64,000 nt of DNA from JAGVPT01 sp963827085 (GTDB lineage Bacteria; Bacteroidota; Ignavibacteria; UBA10030; UBA8401), in assembly GCA_963827085.1 (NCBI GenBank), contig CAWGZY010000003.1, positions 620,001 through 684,000 on the forward strand, given 5' to 3'. Both the position numbers and the translations under genes were made by a program. Shown here piece by piece: positions 1-7,092 of the stretch (position 1 is the stretch's first letter; each line of letters begins with the position of its first letter). The notes below the pieces were generated by a model. That model made no database searches. It saw only the letters and a list, made by a program, of their open reading frames with translations, and had not been told where the DNA came from.

Positions 1-434
1 AGGTTTGTCCGACGTCTCCTCAACATTTTTTGGTGCTGAATCATGAGATCATCCCGAGCTCCGTCGACTGGAGCCGCAGCGACTATCGATTCCATTTTTT
101 TTACGATCCTCGTTCCTGAAACCGCAACCCCGACCATGAGGACATACAAGCATTCTTTGCCGAGAAGAAGGTAGTCCCACTCACTGCGGTACCGGCCAAT
201 AACAAAGCGAGGGCTAAAAAGTACTAACAGTACACCGGTAATTGCAGTCGTCCACACACACATCCAGACAAAACCAGTGAACCGTCTCTCTATCCGGACA
301 TACTGAAGGGACGTTGTTAATTCCTCATATCGAAAAACAGGATAAAGAATTCCCCCCATGTACAAAAGCCCGCCCAGCCACACCACCGCAGAAAAAACAT
401 GCATACTGCGGGTCGCCCATATCATAAATTCCAT
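1..434 (-). CDS. Integral membrane protein, C-terminus cut by window edge
   Basis: A minus-strand reading frame opens with ATG at 434 and stays open to the left edge, giving about 144 residues. At least three hydrophobic segments are visible, near residues 10-33 (containing VWLGGLLYMGGILYPVF), 53-75 and 95-112, with a basic stretch (KMLRRRR) near the edge. The first helix, with a His and the WLGG motif, recalls CopD-like or related small heme/copper membrane proteins, but this is only a resemblance. It is divergent from the crcB operon. Function not assigned. Confidence 0.6.
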   Translation of the reverse strand, partial: MEFMIWATRSMHVFSAVVWLGGLLYMGGILYPVFRYEELTTSLQYVRIERRFTGFVWMCVWTTAITGVLLVLFSPRFVIGRYRSEWDYLLLGKECLYVLMVGVAVSGTRIVKKMESIVAAAPVDGARDDLMIQHQKMLRRRRTN

Positions 435-583
435 AACTGAATGGCCAAATAAATGGGTCGCACTTTCAGCACACCTTTAAGTGCGAAGTGTAACTCAATA
501 TAATTCTTTTTGAAAACTGATGCAATGAAATTGCATCCGCCGCTTCCAATTCTTATCTTATGGGGGGTAATTTTCGGAGAAAA
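435..583 (+). promoter_or_regulatory. Leader of crcB with two inverted repeats
   Basis: The divergent intergenic region before crcB holds a perfect 8-bp inverted repeat, TCGCACTT at 458-465 with AAGTGCGA at 479-486 (13-nt loop), and a tight hairpin GATGCAAT-GAA-ATTGCATC at 519-537. Either could be an operator or RNA structure. I compared it by eye with the crcB-type fluoride riboswitch and do not see that conserved core, so no riboswitch is claimed. Confidence 0.35.
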
Positions 584-958
584 ATGGAGAAATATTTATT
601 TATCGGCGTTGGCGGCTTCATTGGAAGCATGTGCCGGTTTGGGTTGTCCGGTTTACTATATAGAGCGCTGGGTGATAGATTTCCATACGGGACGTTGGCA
701 GTCAATGTGATTGGCTGTTTTACGATCGGATTGCTGATGACATTGTTTGAAGAACGCTGGCTTGTTCAACCGAACGTCCGGTTGTTCTTGACGGTCGGTA
801 TTCTCGGGGGCTTCACAACGTTTTCGACATTCAGCTACGAGACAATCGAAATATTGAGAGCCGGTAATTTCGCGACAGGCTTCATAAATATCGTTGGAAG
901 CATCATTTTTTGCCTCGGCGCAACGTGGGCCGGTACGGTCGCTGCAAAATTAGTATAG
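584..958 (+). CDS. crcB: Fluoride ion channel CrcB/FluC
   Basis: Dual-topology fluoride exporter that lowers cytoplasmic fluoride. The 124 residues carry the family motifs GGFIGSMCRF near the start, NVIGCF and GFTTFSTFSYE (the conserved phenylalanine/threonine track), with four membrane segments. I start at the ATG at 584 because GGAG lies just before it; an upstream in-frame ATG at 560 would add eight residues with no ribosome site. A DUF190 gene follows 10 bp later, a pairing seen in many crcB loci. Confidence 0.93.
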   Translation: MEKYLFIGVGGFIGSMCRFGLSGLLYRALGDRFPYGTLAVNVIGCFTIGLLMTLFEERWLVQPNVRLFLTVGILGGFTTFSTFSYETIEILRAGNFATGFINIVGSIIFCLGATWAGTVAAKLV

Positions 959-968
959 GAATTGAACA

Positions 969-1316
969 ATGAAACTTTCAGGCGAAGGGAAACTCTTGAG
1001 GATTTTTTTGGGTGAAGGAGACCATTACAACGGACAGCAGTTGTTCGAGGCAATTGTTCACCTCGCACGCTCAAAAGGGCTGGCCGGAGCAACTGTGGTG
1101 CGCGGCATTGAGGGGTTCGGGGCGCACAGCAGAATGCACAAGTCGGCCATTCTGGACCTTTCGGAAGACCTGCCGATTCTCATTGAAATTGTGGACACTA
1201 GCGAAAAAGTAGAAGCACTGCTCCCCGAAATCGACGAGATCATCGAAAAGGCAAATTGCGGTGTCATGATGACAATGGAGCGAGTCGACGTGAGAAAATA
1301 TTCGGCGGGAAAGTGA
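969..1316 (+). CDS. DUF190 family protein, PII-like fold, CrcB partner
   Basis: A 115-residue cytosolic protein of the DUF190 (COG1993) family, predicted to have a PII/ferredoxin-like trimeric fold. The family pattern is clear: an N-terminal LRIFLGEGDHYNGQQLFEAI segment, then GLAGATVVRGIEGFG, and a C-terminal strand-helix repeat. DUF190 genes commonly accompany crcB and are thought to regulate or assist fluoride export, but the biochemical role is unknown. It is co-transcribed with crcB and converges on fmt, only 6 bp away. Confidence 0.88.
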   Translation: MKLSGEGKLLRIFLGEGDHYNGQQLFEAIVHLARSKGLAGATVVRGIEGFGAHSRMHKSAILDLSEDLPILIEIVDTSEKVEALLPEIDEIIEKANCGVMMTMERVDVRKYSAGK

Positions 1317-1322
1317 GCCTGT

Positions 1323-2249
1323 TTATTTCAGAATATCGCCGTCCTTGAATCTGTATCCCCTCAAAAACTCTTCGGCACCCATCCTCTTCTTCCCTTCTTG
1401 TTGAATTTCCAGGACGGAAATCGTTCCGCTCCCCGTCCCAACATACAATTTACTGTCCGAAATATCGATTCTGCCTGCTTCTGAATTCTGCATTCTTACT
1501 TCCGACTTCTCACTCCTGTAGATTTTCAGCATCGTTCCGTCGTGCGTCGTCCATGCCGCAGGCTGCGGTGAAAGTCCTCGAATAAAATTAAGGAGAGTCG
1601 CCGAAGGTTTATTCCAATCAATTCGGCAATCGTCTTTGAATATCTTCGGCGCGGGAGACGAAAGCCGATCATCTTGTTGACGGGGCTCTGTTTTTCCCAA
1701 TTCGATCAAACGAACGGTTTGCAGAACAATCTCAGCTCCGACCTCGGCAAGCGTATCGTGTAATTCCCCGGCAGTCATCGATTCGGGAATTGCCGCCCGC
1801 GCCTGAAGGATGATGTTTCCCGTATCGACTTTTTCCCGAAGAAAAAATGTTGTAACGCCCGATTCTTTTTCTCCGTTGATAATGGCCCAGTTAATCGGCG
1901 CGGCGCCGCGATACTTCGGAAGGAGGGATGCATGCAGGTTGAATGCACCCTTCGCCGGAATAGAAAATACCTGCGGCGGCAAGATTCGAAATGCCACGAT
2001 CACGAACAGATCGGGGCGGAGCGATGAAAGCGCGGAGATGAATTCCGCACTGTGCAACGACTCCGGCTGAAACAATGATAACGAATGTTTCACGGCAAAC
2101 TCTTTCACCGGTGTGAACGAGACTTGCTGACCTCGGCCCCGGGGCTTGTCGGGGGCTGTCACAACTGCGGCAATCGGATAATTATTTTTCAGGAGAATCT
2201 CAAGACTCGGAACAGCAAAGTCCGGAGTCCCCATGAAAACAATATTCAT
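1323..2249 (-). CDS. fmt: Methionyl-tRNA formyltransferase
   Basis: Formylates initiator Met-tRNA using 10-formyl-tetrahydrofolate. The 308 residues show the N-terminal formyltransferase domain with the catalytic block NLHASLLPKYRGAAPI and the downstream EKVDTGNI, followed by the C-terminal barrel. Its ATG overlaps the def stop by four bases (ATGA), so the two are translationally coupled. Part of the C-terminal domain (about residues 245-258) is encoded by degenerate 7-bp repeats at 1476-1517; the segment has the same length as its Escherichia coli counterpart, so it replaces rather than adds sequence. Confidence 0.97.
   Translation of the reverse strand: MNIVFMGTPDFAVPSLEILLKNNYPIAAVVTAPDKPRGRGQQVSFTPVKEFAVKHSLSLFQPESLHSAEFISALSSLRPDLFVIVAFRILPPQVFSIPAKGAFNLHASLLPKYRGAAPINWAIINGEKESGVTTFFLREKVDTGNIILQARAAIPESMTAGELHDTLAEVGAEIVLQTVRLIELGKTEPRQQDDRLSSPAPKIFKDDCRIDWNKPSATLLNFIRGLSPQPAAWTTHDGTMLKIYRSEKSEVRMQNSEAGRIDISDSKLYVGTGSGTISVLEIQQEGKKRMGAEEFLRGYRFKDGDILK
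1476..1517. repeat. Degenerate heptanucleotide repeat inside fmt
   Basis: Six consecutive 7-bp units (TGCTTCT, GAATTCT, GCATTCT, TACTTCC, GACTTCT, CACTCCT) share the pattern NNNTTCT or close to it. They lie in the coding sequence of the C-terminal domain of fmt. The unit resembles the heptads in the intergenic array at 2874-2915. Confidence 0.55.
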
Positions 2250-2815
2250 TTTTTTGTCTTAGGTTTTTCATCCTTCGGCAGCACGACTTCGTACTTTTGC
2301 TCGAAATCTCCTTTGGAGATTTTCTTCAACTTGCTCCTCAGCAACGCCCGTTTGGCGGAACTCAAATGGTCTGTAATGAGAATGCCGTTCAAATGATCAA
2401 TCTCATGCTGCAACACTCGTCCGAGCATCCCCGAAGCTTCAATCCGCTGCTCACGTAAATTGGCGTCGTGGAATTTCACTGTAACTTTCTCCGGGCGGTT
2501 CACAACGTCGCGGATTTCCGGCAGGCTCAAACACCCTTCTTCCATTTCCCATTCGCCTTCCTCTTCGATAACTTGCGGATTGATGACAGCCATCGGTTTC
2601 GTCTCTTTGTATTCTTCCATATCGGAAAGGTCGATAACGAGAATCTGTTCCAAAACGCCGACCTGATTTGCCGCAAGTCCGATGCCGTTCGAGGAGTGCA
2701 TCGTTTCGAACATATCCTGAATCAGCTGAATGGTCTTGTCGGAAATTTCTTTGACCGGCTTAGCTTTTTTCTTCAGGGCTTCAGTGCCGTAAACGTAGAT
2801 TGGTAACGCTGCCAT
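2246..2815 (-). CDS. def: Peptide deformylase
   Basis: Metalloenzyme that removes the N-formyl group from nascent proteins. All three family motifs are present in order: GIGLAANQ (motif 1), EEGCLSLPEI with the metal-binding Cys (motif 2) and QHEIDHLNG with the two His ligands and catalytic Glu (motif 3). The 189-residue length is normal, with a Lys-rich tail. It is upstream of and overlaps fmt, the classic def-fmt pair acting at both ends of formyl-Met metabolism. Confidence 0.97.
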   Translation of the reverse strand: MAALPIYVYGTEALKKKAKPVKEISDKTIQLIQDMFETMHSSNGIGLAANQVGVLEQILVIDLSDMEEYKETKPMAVINPQVIEEEGEWEMEEGCLSLPEIRDVVNRPEKVTVKFHDANLREQRIEASGMLGRVLQHEIDHLNGILITDHLSSAKRALLRSKLKKISKGDFEQKYEVVLPKDEKPKTKK

Positions 2816-2838
2816 AAGGTTTTAGGGTAAAGGTACTG

Positions 2839-2915
2839 GCTGTTAGCTGTTAGAAAAATGGTTTTTCCTTCTTAATGCTGTATTCTGTATTCTGTTTTCT
2901 GTATTCTGAATTCTC
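2839..2915. repeat. Heptanucleotide tandem repeats between def and the NlpC gene
   Basis: Two perfect copies of GCTGTTA at 2839-2852 are followed at 2874-2915 by six in-register heptads: AATGCTG, TATTCTG, TATTCTG, TTTTCTG, TATTCTG, AATTCTC. The array runs right up to the stop codon of the NlpC/P60 gene. Similar arrays occur at other junctions in the window. Confidence 0.7.
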
Positions 2916-3589
2916 TACTCAATAATTCTCCTCGATTCCGTATACCGTTTCTTATAGTACGAACTCTCGATCGAAGAAATTGTGACTCCAAACGCCTCGC
3001 TCGCATGTGCGAACAGGTCATCCCCGATATAAATGCCGACATGCGACGGATTCACTCCCGTCGTATTAAAAAACATGAGGTCTCCGAACTTAAGATCTTC
3101 GAAGGAAACGGGTGTCCCTTCCTTAACCTGATCGGCCGCCGTGCGCGGTAATTGTACGTTCTCCGATTGATCATAGACAGCATTTGTAAAAGCAGAGCAG
3201 TCTATCCCGGATTTGGAATCACCGCCGTAGACATACGGGGTCCCGAGATATCCAAGAATCACGTCCATCATTTTCTGGTCGTTAATTTTACCCGCCGGCG
3301 CCTTTGCACTGGAGAGCGGCACCGCCGCATGAGGGTTGCTTACCGGCGGCGGAGTTGCCGATAACGCCGGTTTTGAACTCGAGAACCGGGCGGCGACCTG
3401 TTTCACATCCACTTTGCGGTCGTCTTCTTTCTTTTCTTCCTCAATATGCCTCGAACTGAACCGCGGACCGTTGTTTTTCTTTTCCGGCTTCCCGCTCTGC
3501 TGCGAAGAATCATGGCTGACAAACCGCGGAGACGAAGCGCCGCAGCCGGCGATGAGCAAACAAAGAAGACAGGAGACGAAAATTTTCAT
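2915..3589 (-). CDS. NlpC/P60 family peptidoglycan hydrolase, lipoprotein
   Basis: Predicted outer-membrane or periplasmic endopeptidase cutting peptide stems of peptidoglycan. A lipoprotein signal ends in LLIAGC (lipid-anchored Cys at residue 16), then about 85 residues of Ser/Pro/Lys-rich linker, then an NlpC/P60 domain with the catalytic Cys in GIDCSAFTNAVYD, His in PSHVGIYIG and a third polar residue in FAHASEAFG. The gene sits downstream of the rpoD terminator and is probably transcribed separately. The specific bond cleaved cannot be told from sequence. Confidence 0.9.
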   Translation of the reverse strand: MKIFVSCLLCLLIAGCGASSPRFVSHDSSQQSGKPEKKNNGPRFSSRHIEEEKKEDDRKVDVKQVAARFSSSKPALSATPPPVSNPHAAVPLSSAKAPAGKINDQKMMDVILGYLGTPYVYGGDSKSGIDCSAFTNAVYDQSENVQLPRTAADQVKEGTPVSFEDLKFGDLMFFNTTGVNPSHVGIYIGDDLFAHASEAFGVTISSIESSYYKKRYTESRRIIE

Positions 3590-3648
3590 TTGCGTACAAA
3601 TGTACGTGATTCAAACTTATTTGCAACCGGCGCCTCTTTTTCACAACA

Positions 3649-3676
3649 AAAAAGCTCCTCGGAAAAGGAGCTTTTT
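3649..3676 (-). terminator. Rho-independent terminator of the rpoD unit
   Basis: An 11-bp perfect stem (AAAAAGCTCCT with AGGAGCTTTTT) and a 6-nt loop, ending in a U-run when read on the minus strand. It lies 28 bp after the rpoD stop codon and before the NlpC gene. Confidence 0.9.
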
Positions 3677-3703
3677 CAATATTATCCAACAGCCCGCCGC
3701 CTC

Positions 3704-4561
3704 TTACCCCAGGTACGCACGAAGATTTTTGCTGCGCGATGCATGCCGCAGACGGCGAATTGCTTTCTCCTTGATCTGGCGTACCCGTTCCCGCGTCAGA
3801 TTGAATTTCTCGCCGATCTCTTCGAGAGTCAGAGAGTGTTCACGCTGCAAGCCGAAGTAGAGACGAATCACTTCTGCTTCACGGTCGCTCAACGTCGCAA
3901 GAGCCCGCTGCACTTCTTCTTTCAGCGACTCATCCATCAAGATGCTGTCGGGTGCAGGCTGCCGTTCATCCTGGATGACGTCGAGCAGACGATTGTCTTC
4001 GCCTTGTGCAAACGGCGCGTCCATCGAGAGGTGCCGTCCGGAAATTTTCAGCGTATCGGCAACTTCGAACAGCGACATGTCGAGTTCTTCGGCAAGTTCG
4101 CTCGCGCTCGGTTCGCGTTCGAATTCCTGTTCAAGGCTGCTGAAGGCTTTGCCGATTTTGTTCAGCGCGCCGACTCGGTTGAGCGGCAATCGCACAATAC
4201 GCGACTGCTCGGCCAGCGCCTGAAGAATCGACTGGCGGATCCACCACACCGCGTACGAAATAAATTTGAAACCGCGCGTTTCATCAAAACGCTTTGCGGC
4301 TTTGATAAGCCCAAGGTTCCCTTCGTTGATCAAATCGCCGAGCGACAATCCTTGATTTTGATATTGCTTCGCCACGCTTACCACAAAACGGAGATTCGCC
4401 TTCGTCAGCTTCTCAAGAGATTTTTGGTCGCCTTTTTTAATACGCTGCGCGAGGTCGATCTCCTGTTCGGGGGTCAGCAAATCAACTTTGCCGATCTCCT
4501 GCAAATACTTATCAAGAGATTGGCTTTCCCGATTTGTGTATTGTTTGGTAATCTTAACCAT
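3704..4561 (-). CDS. rpoD: Primary sigma-70 factor RpoD, short Bacteroidota type
   Basis: Housekeeping sigma factor. The 285 residues lack region 1.1 and the large non-conserved insert, as is usual for Bacteroidota/Chlorobi primary sigmas. Region 2 contains GNLGLIKAAKRFDETRGFKF and SYAVWWIRQ, region 3 follows, and region 4.2 has the helix-turn-helix TLEEIGEKFNLTRERVRQIK. A GAGGTGA ribosome site precedes ATG at 4561. It starts 25 bp after the stop of an EutN/CcmL gene with no hairpin between them, so it may be read from the upstream operon as well as from its own promoter. Confidence 0.97.
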   Translation of the reverse strand: MVKITKQYTNRESQSLDKYLQEIGKVDLLTPEQEIDLAQRIKKGDQKSLEKLTKANLRFVVSVAKQYQNQGLSLGDLINEGNLGLIKAAKRFDETRGFKFISYAVWWIRQSILQALAEQSRIVRLPLNRVGALNKIGKAFSSLEQEFEREPSASELAEELDMSLFEVADTLKISGRHLSMDAPFAQGEDNRLLDVIQDERQPAPDSILMDESLKEEVQRALATLSDREAEVIRLYFGLQREHSLTLEEIGEKFNLTRERVRQIKEKAIRRLRHASRSKNLRAYLG

Positions 4562-4586
4562 CCTTACATCACCTCATTTTCAAAAA

Positions 4587-4856
4587 CTATTTCTGAAGGT
4601 CAATCCTGTCGACAATGCCAACAATGCTGGCATCGACAGGCGCCATGTCAACCGGAAGGGGAATCACCGCTTCGGCTGCCGTTATATAGAACACCGTTTC
4701 CCCTGCCCCCGATCCCACCGTATCGACGGCGACGATCGGCGGGCCGAAATTTTTCCGTTCTGCCGAGATCGGCTGAATACACTGAAGCGTGAAGCTTTTC
4801 ACATGTTCATCCTTCCGTGTCGCCCAGACTGTTCCGATGACCTTTGCTAGAAACAT
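4587..4856 (-). CDS. EutN/CcmL-type microcompartment vertex protein (copy 2)
   Basis: An 89-residue single-domain protein of the EutN/CcmL (BMC-P) family, which forms the pentamers that cap the corners of bacterial microcompartments. The family opening MFLAKVIGTVWATRKDE and the later VAVDTVGSGAGETV and closing VDASIVGIVDRID are clear. It lies 25 bp after the first copy and 25 bp before rpoD. No hexameric shell protein (BMC-H) is present in the window, so whether it builds a compartment is unknown. It is more divergent than copy 1 in its central loop (ITAAEAVIPL). Confidence 0.9.
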   Translation of the reverse strand: MFLAKVIGTVWATRKDEHVKSFTLQCIQPISAERKNFGPPIVAVDTVGSGAGETVFYITAAEAVIPLPVDMAPVDASIVGIVDRIDLQK

Positions 4857-4881
4857 ACGAGTTCTGCTGTTGAAAAGTTCT

Positions 4882-5154
4882 CTACTTTTCCGTTACGTCA
4901 AGTTTGTCGACAATCGCCATAATGACCGCATCGACGGGCTTGTTCTTGGTCACGACCGTTTGCCGCGCCGAACTCCCCGTGGCGACCAGGACGATATCTC
5001 CCACTCCGGCTTGCACGGTATCAACAGCCACAACAAACGCCTCCATCAATGCATAGTCAAGGCCGATATGGCGAACAATCTGCAAAGAGACTCCGACCAA
5101 AGCTTCGTCCTTCTTAGTCGCCCAAACCGTGCCGATAACTTTTCCAAGTATCAT
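4882..5154 (-). CDS. EutN/CcmL-type microcompartment vertex protein (copy 1)
   Basis: A 90-residue BMC-P family protein with the classic pattern MILGKVIGTVWATKKDE, AVDTVQAGVGDIVLVATGSS and PVDAVIMAIVDKLD. The Gly-Ser loop (ATGSSAR) is the form seen in true vertex pentamers. I place the start at ATG 5154, which matches family N-termini; a TTG nine bases upstream is possible. The gene follows the PIN toxin by 18 bp and precedes copy 2, forming a tandem pair. Two paralogous vertex proteins without shell hexamers nearby suggest a satellite locus or a non-compartment use. Confidence 0.92.
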   Translation of the reverse strand: MILGKVIGTVWATKKDEALVGVSLQIVRHIGLDYALMEAFVVAVDTVQAGVGDIVLVATGSSARQTVVTKNKPVDAVIMAIVDKLDVTEK

Positions 5155-5172
5155 GACGCACAATCCCGGTAA

Positions 5173-5601
5173 TTATTTGATGCCAAGAATTTCCGGCTTC
5201 AAGTACCGAGCCAATTTTTCCGCCGGGATCATCCTCAGTTGTTTGATGCCTGAAAACCGTTGCGGGTTCAAGGTCAGGATCGGCAGTTTGCTTTCTCTGC
5301 ACACGCCCGCGATCAGGACCGGCAGATCTCCTATCTTTTTCGATTTGGTATTCGAAAAGATTCTTCCGACGGCTTTCGCGCTTTTCGCATTGAGACCAAG
5401 CACTTTCATCGCGCTCATTGCATCGTCTACGGCTTGAATTTCTTTTTCCGAACGTGCTGCGGAAAATGCCTCGATTGCGTTGAATACTGTGGTGTAGCAA
5501 AAGAACACGTTCATAGCTTTCCGAAGATACGAGGATCCTTCGCGATGGACGAGATGTTCAAGAAGCACATCGGTGTCGACAACAATCTTTTGACCGTTCA
5601 C
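5173..5601 (-). CDS. PIN-domain toxin-like ribonuclease (VapC type)
   Basis: A 142-residue PIN domain, predicted metal-dependent RNase. Acidic residues of the active site are visible: VVDTDVLLEHL near residue 9, Glu in NAIEAFSA near residue 44, and Asp in IGDLPVLIAGVCRE near residue 92, with the late motif LPILTLNPQRFSGI. It begins with GTG at 5601 overlapping the stop of the upstream antitoxin-like gene by four bases, the usual antitoxin-toxin order. It is embedded between deoB and two EutN genes rather than standing alone. Confidence 0.85.
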   Translation of the reverse strand: MNGQKIVVDTDVLLEHLVHREGSSYLRKAMNVFFCYTTVFNAIEAFSAARSEKEIQAVDDAMSAMKVLGLNAKSAKAVGRIFSNTKSKKIGDLPVLIAGVCRESKLPILTLNPQRFSGIKQLRMIPAEKLARYLKPEILGIK

Positions 5602-5900
5602 GCTGCGAAACCTTTCACACGCCTTCTGAAAGCGCTGTTGTCCGAAAGCGTTCCCTCGGACGACAGGAACTTCACAACATGTTCCCGGTCTTCAAACTGA
5701 ACTTTGCCGATGCGTTCAATCTCTTCATCCGTTACCTTCCGCGCCGTCAACTCTTTCGAAAGAACGCCCCCTACAATTCGGACCGTTACTTTTGAGCCGC
5801 GCGGCAGAGAAAGCTCGGAGGCCACTGGACGGGAGAAATGCACCCTTCCATCGCCGTCAACCTCTGCTTCAAATTCGACACCGTGCTTTGCTTTTTCCAT
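5598..5900 (-). CDS. Antitoxin-like protein, AbrB/DUF104-like hairpin fold
   Basis: About 100 residues, starting at ATG 5900, eight bases downstream of the deoB stop. An N-terminal strand-rich part (VEFEAEVDGDGRVHFSRP, then LPRGSKVTVRIVGG) resembles swapped-hairpin AbrB/DUF104 antitoxins that dimerise on DNA, and the charged helical tail (TARKVTDEEIERIGKVQFED) could bind the PIN partner. Its stop overlaps the toxin start. A longer frame reaching to 5996 overlaps deoB and is unlikely. The family assignment is inference from pattern and neighbour. Confidence 0.72.
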   Translation of the reverse strand: MEKAKHGVEFEAEVDGDGRVHFSRPVASELSLPRGSKVTVRIVGGVLSKELTARKVTDEEIERIGKVQFEDREHVVKFLSSEGTLSDNSAFRRRVKGFAA

Positions 5901-5907
5901 TTCATAT

Positions 5908-7092
5908 TCAACGAATCGCGTCGAGAAAACTTGTTCCCGCCAGCACCCGGGCATCGACGCCGAAATATTCCGCGACGGTCTTTCCCGCATCGGCAAACGT
6001 CTTCCTCACACCGAGGTATACGCCCTTCTTCCCATCGACAGAATATGTGAGAAGCGGAACATACTCCCGCGAATGGTCGGTACTGTTGTCGGTCGGGTCG
6101 TTGCCGTGGTCGGCAGTAATCATCAAAATATCTTCTCCGTGAACCGTCCTGAGAATCCTCGGCAGCTGCTTGTCGAAAAATTCGATCGCGCCGGCCATCC
6201 CCTTCGCATCCTGCCGGTGTCCGTAGAGCATATCGAAGTCCACAAGGTTTGTCATGATGAAGCCGTGTTTCATCTTGGATGATTGTTTGACGATTTCTTC
6301 GATCCCTTCAGCGTTCGAATGAGTATGGAATTTTTCTTTCAGTCCCCGGCCCGAAAATAAGTCGTCAATCTTTCCAATAGCAACCGTCGGGATCTCATTG
6401 TTAAAGAGAAGGTCAAGCGCTGTCGGACCGGGCGCTTCCAGCGAAAAATCCCTGCGGTTCGCCGTACGAACATACTTGCCTCTCGCTCCGATGAACGGCC
6501 GAGCAATCACCCGGCCCACCGCATGTTTCCCGACCATCACTTCGTCGCGGGCAATCCGGCATATTCGGTATAAATCGTCCAAAGGAATGACATCTTCGTG
6601 CGCCGCAATTTGAAAGACAGAATCGCCCGATGTGTAGACGATTGGAAAACCGGTGCGTAGATGTTCATCGCCAAGTTCTTCTATGATTTGCGTTCCGGAG
6701 GCAGGCCTGTTTCCCAAAACACCGCGCGTCCTCGTCGCTGAGATGAATTTTTCAATCACCTCACCGGGAAACCCTTTCGGATAGTATGGAAAATCCTTTG
6801 TGATGACAATTCCTGCAATCTCCCAATGTCCGGTTGTGCTGTCCTTCCCCCGAGATGCCTCCTGCATTTTGCCGAAACAACCCTCCGGCTTTGGTACGGG
6901 TGATACGCCCAGAATGGGCCCAATGTTCCCCAGTCCGAGCCTTTGCATGTTGGGAAGATCAAGCCCGCCTACTGCTTCTGCAGTGTGGCCGAGCGTGTTC
7001 GATCCCGCGTCTCCGTACACTGCGGCATCAGGCGCTTCACCGATGCCGAGACTATCCAGAACGATGAAAACGATCTTGCCGGGCTCACTCAA
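5908..7092 (-). CDS. deoB: Phosphopentomutase
   Basis: Interconverts (deoxy)ribose 1-phosphate and 5-phosphate in nucleoside salvage. The 394 residues belong to the alkaline-phosphatase superfamily: metal ligands in IVLDSLGIGEAPDA, the phospho-acceptor Thr region SRGKDSTTGHWEIAG and the late ADHGNDPT motif. The start is TTG at 7092; an in-frame TAA (the stop of the upstream gene) lies directly before it and the conserved N-terminus begins four residues later, so no other start fits. It leads into the antitoxin/PIN/EutN genes. Confidence 0.95.
   Translation of the reverse strand: MSEPGKIVFIVLDSLGIGEAPDAAVYGDAGSNTLGHTAEAVGGLDLPNMQRLGLGNIGPILGVSPVPKPEGCFGKMQEASRGKDSTTGHWEIAGIVITKDFPYYPKGFPGEVIEKFISATRTRGVLGNRPASGTQIIEELGDEHLRTGFPIVYTSGDSVFQIAAHEDVIPLDDLYRICRIARDEVMVGKHAVGRVIARPFIGARGKYVRTANRRDFSLEAPGPTALDLLFNNEIPTVAIGKIDDLFSGRGLKEKFHTHSNAEGIEEIVKQSSKMKHGFIMTNLVDFDMLYGHRQDAKGMAGAIEFFDKQLPRILRTVHGEDILMITADHGNDPTDNSTDHSREYVPLLTYSVDGKKGVYLGVRKTFADAGKTVAEYFGVDARVLAGTSFLDAIR

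Noticed and set aside
435..583. Fluoride riboswitch upstream of crcB
   Set aside because: The conserved crcB-motif core is not visible by eye; only unrelated inverted repeats are present.
2839..2915. CRISPR-like array
   Set aside because: Units are 7 bp without spacers; these are tandem heptads, not repeat-spacer units.
3446..4792. Long plus-strand frame of 448 codons
   Set aside because: It lies antisense to rpoD and the EutN gene, is full of Phe/Arg-rich low-plausibility sequence and has no ribosome site; it is the shadow of a strongly biased coding strand.
5598..5996. Long form of the antitoxin starting at 5996
   Set aside because: The first 32 residues lie inside deoB and look random; ATG 5900 gives a clean hairpin-fold protein.
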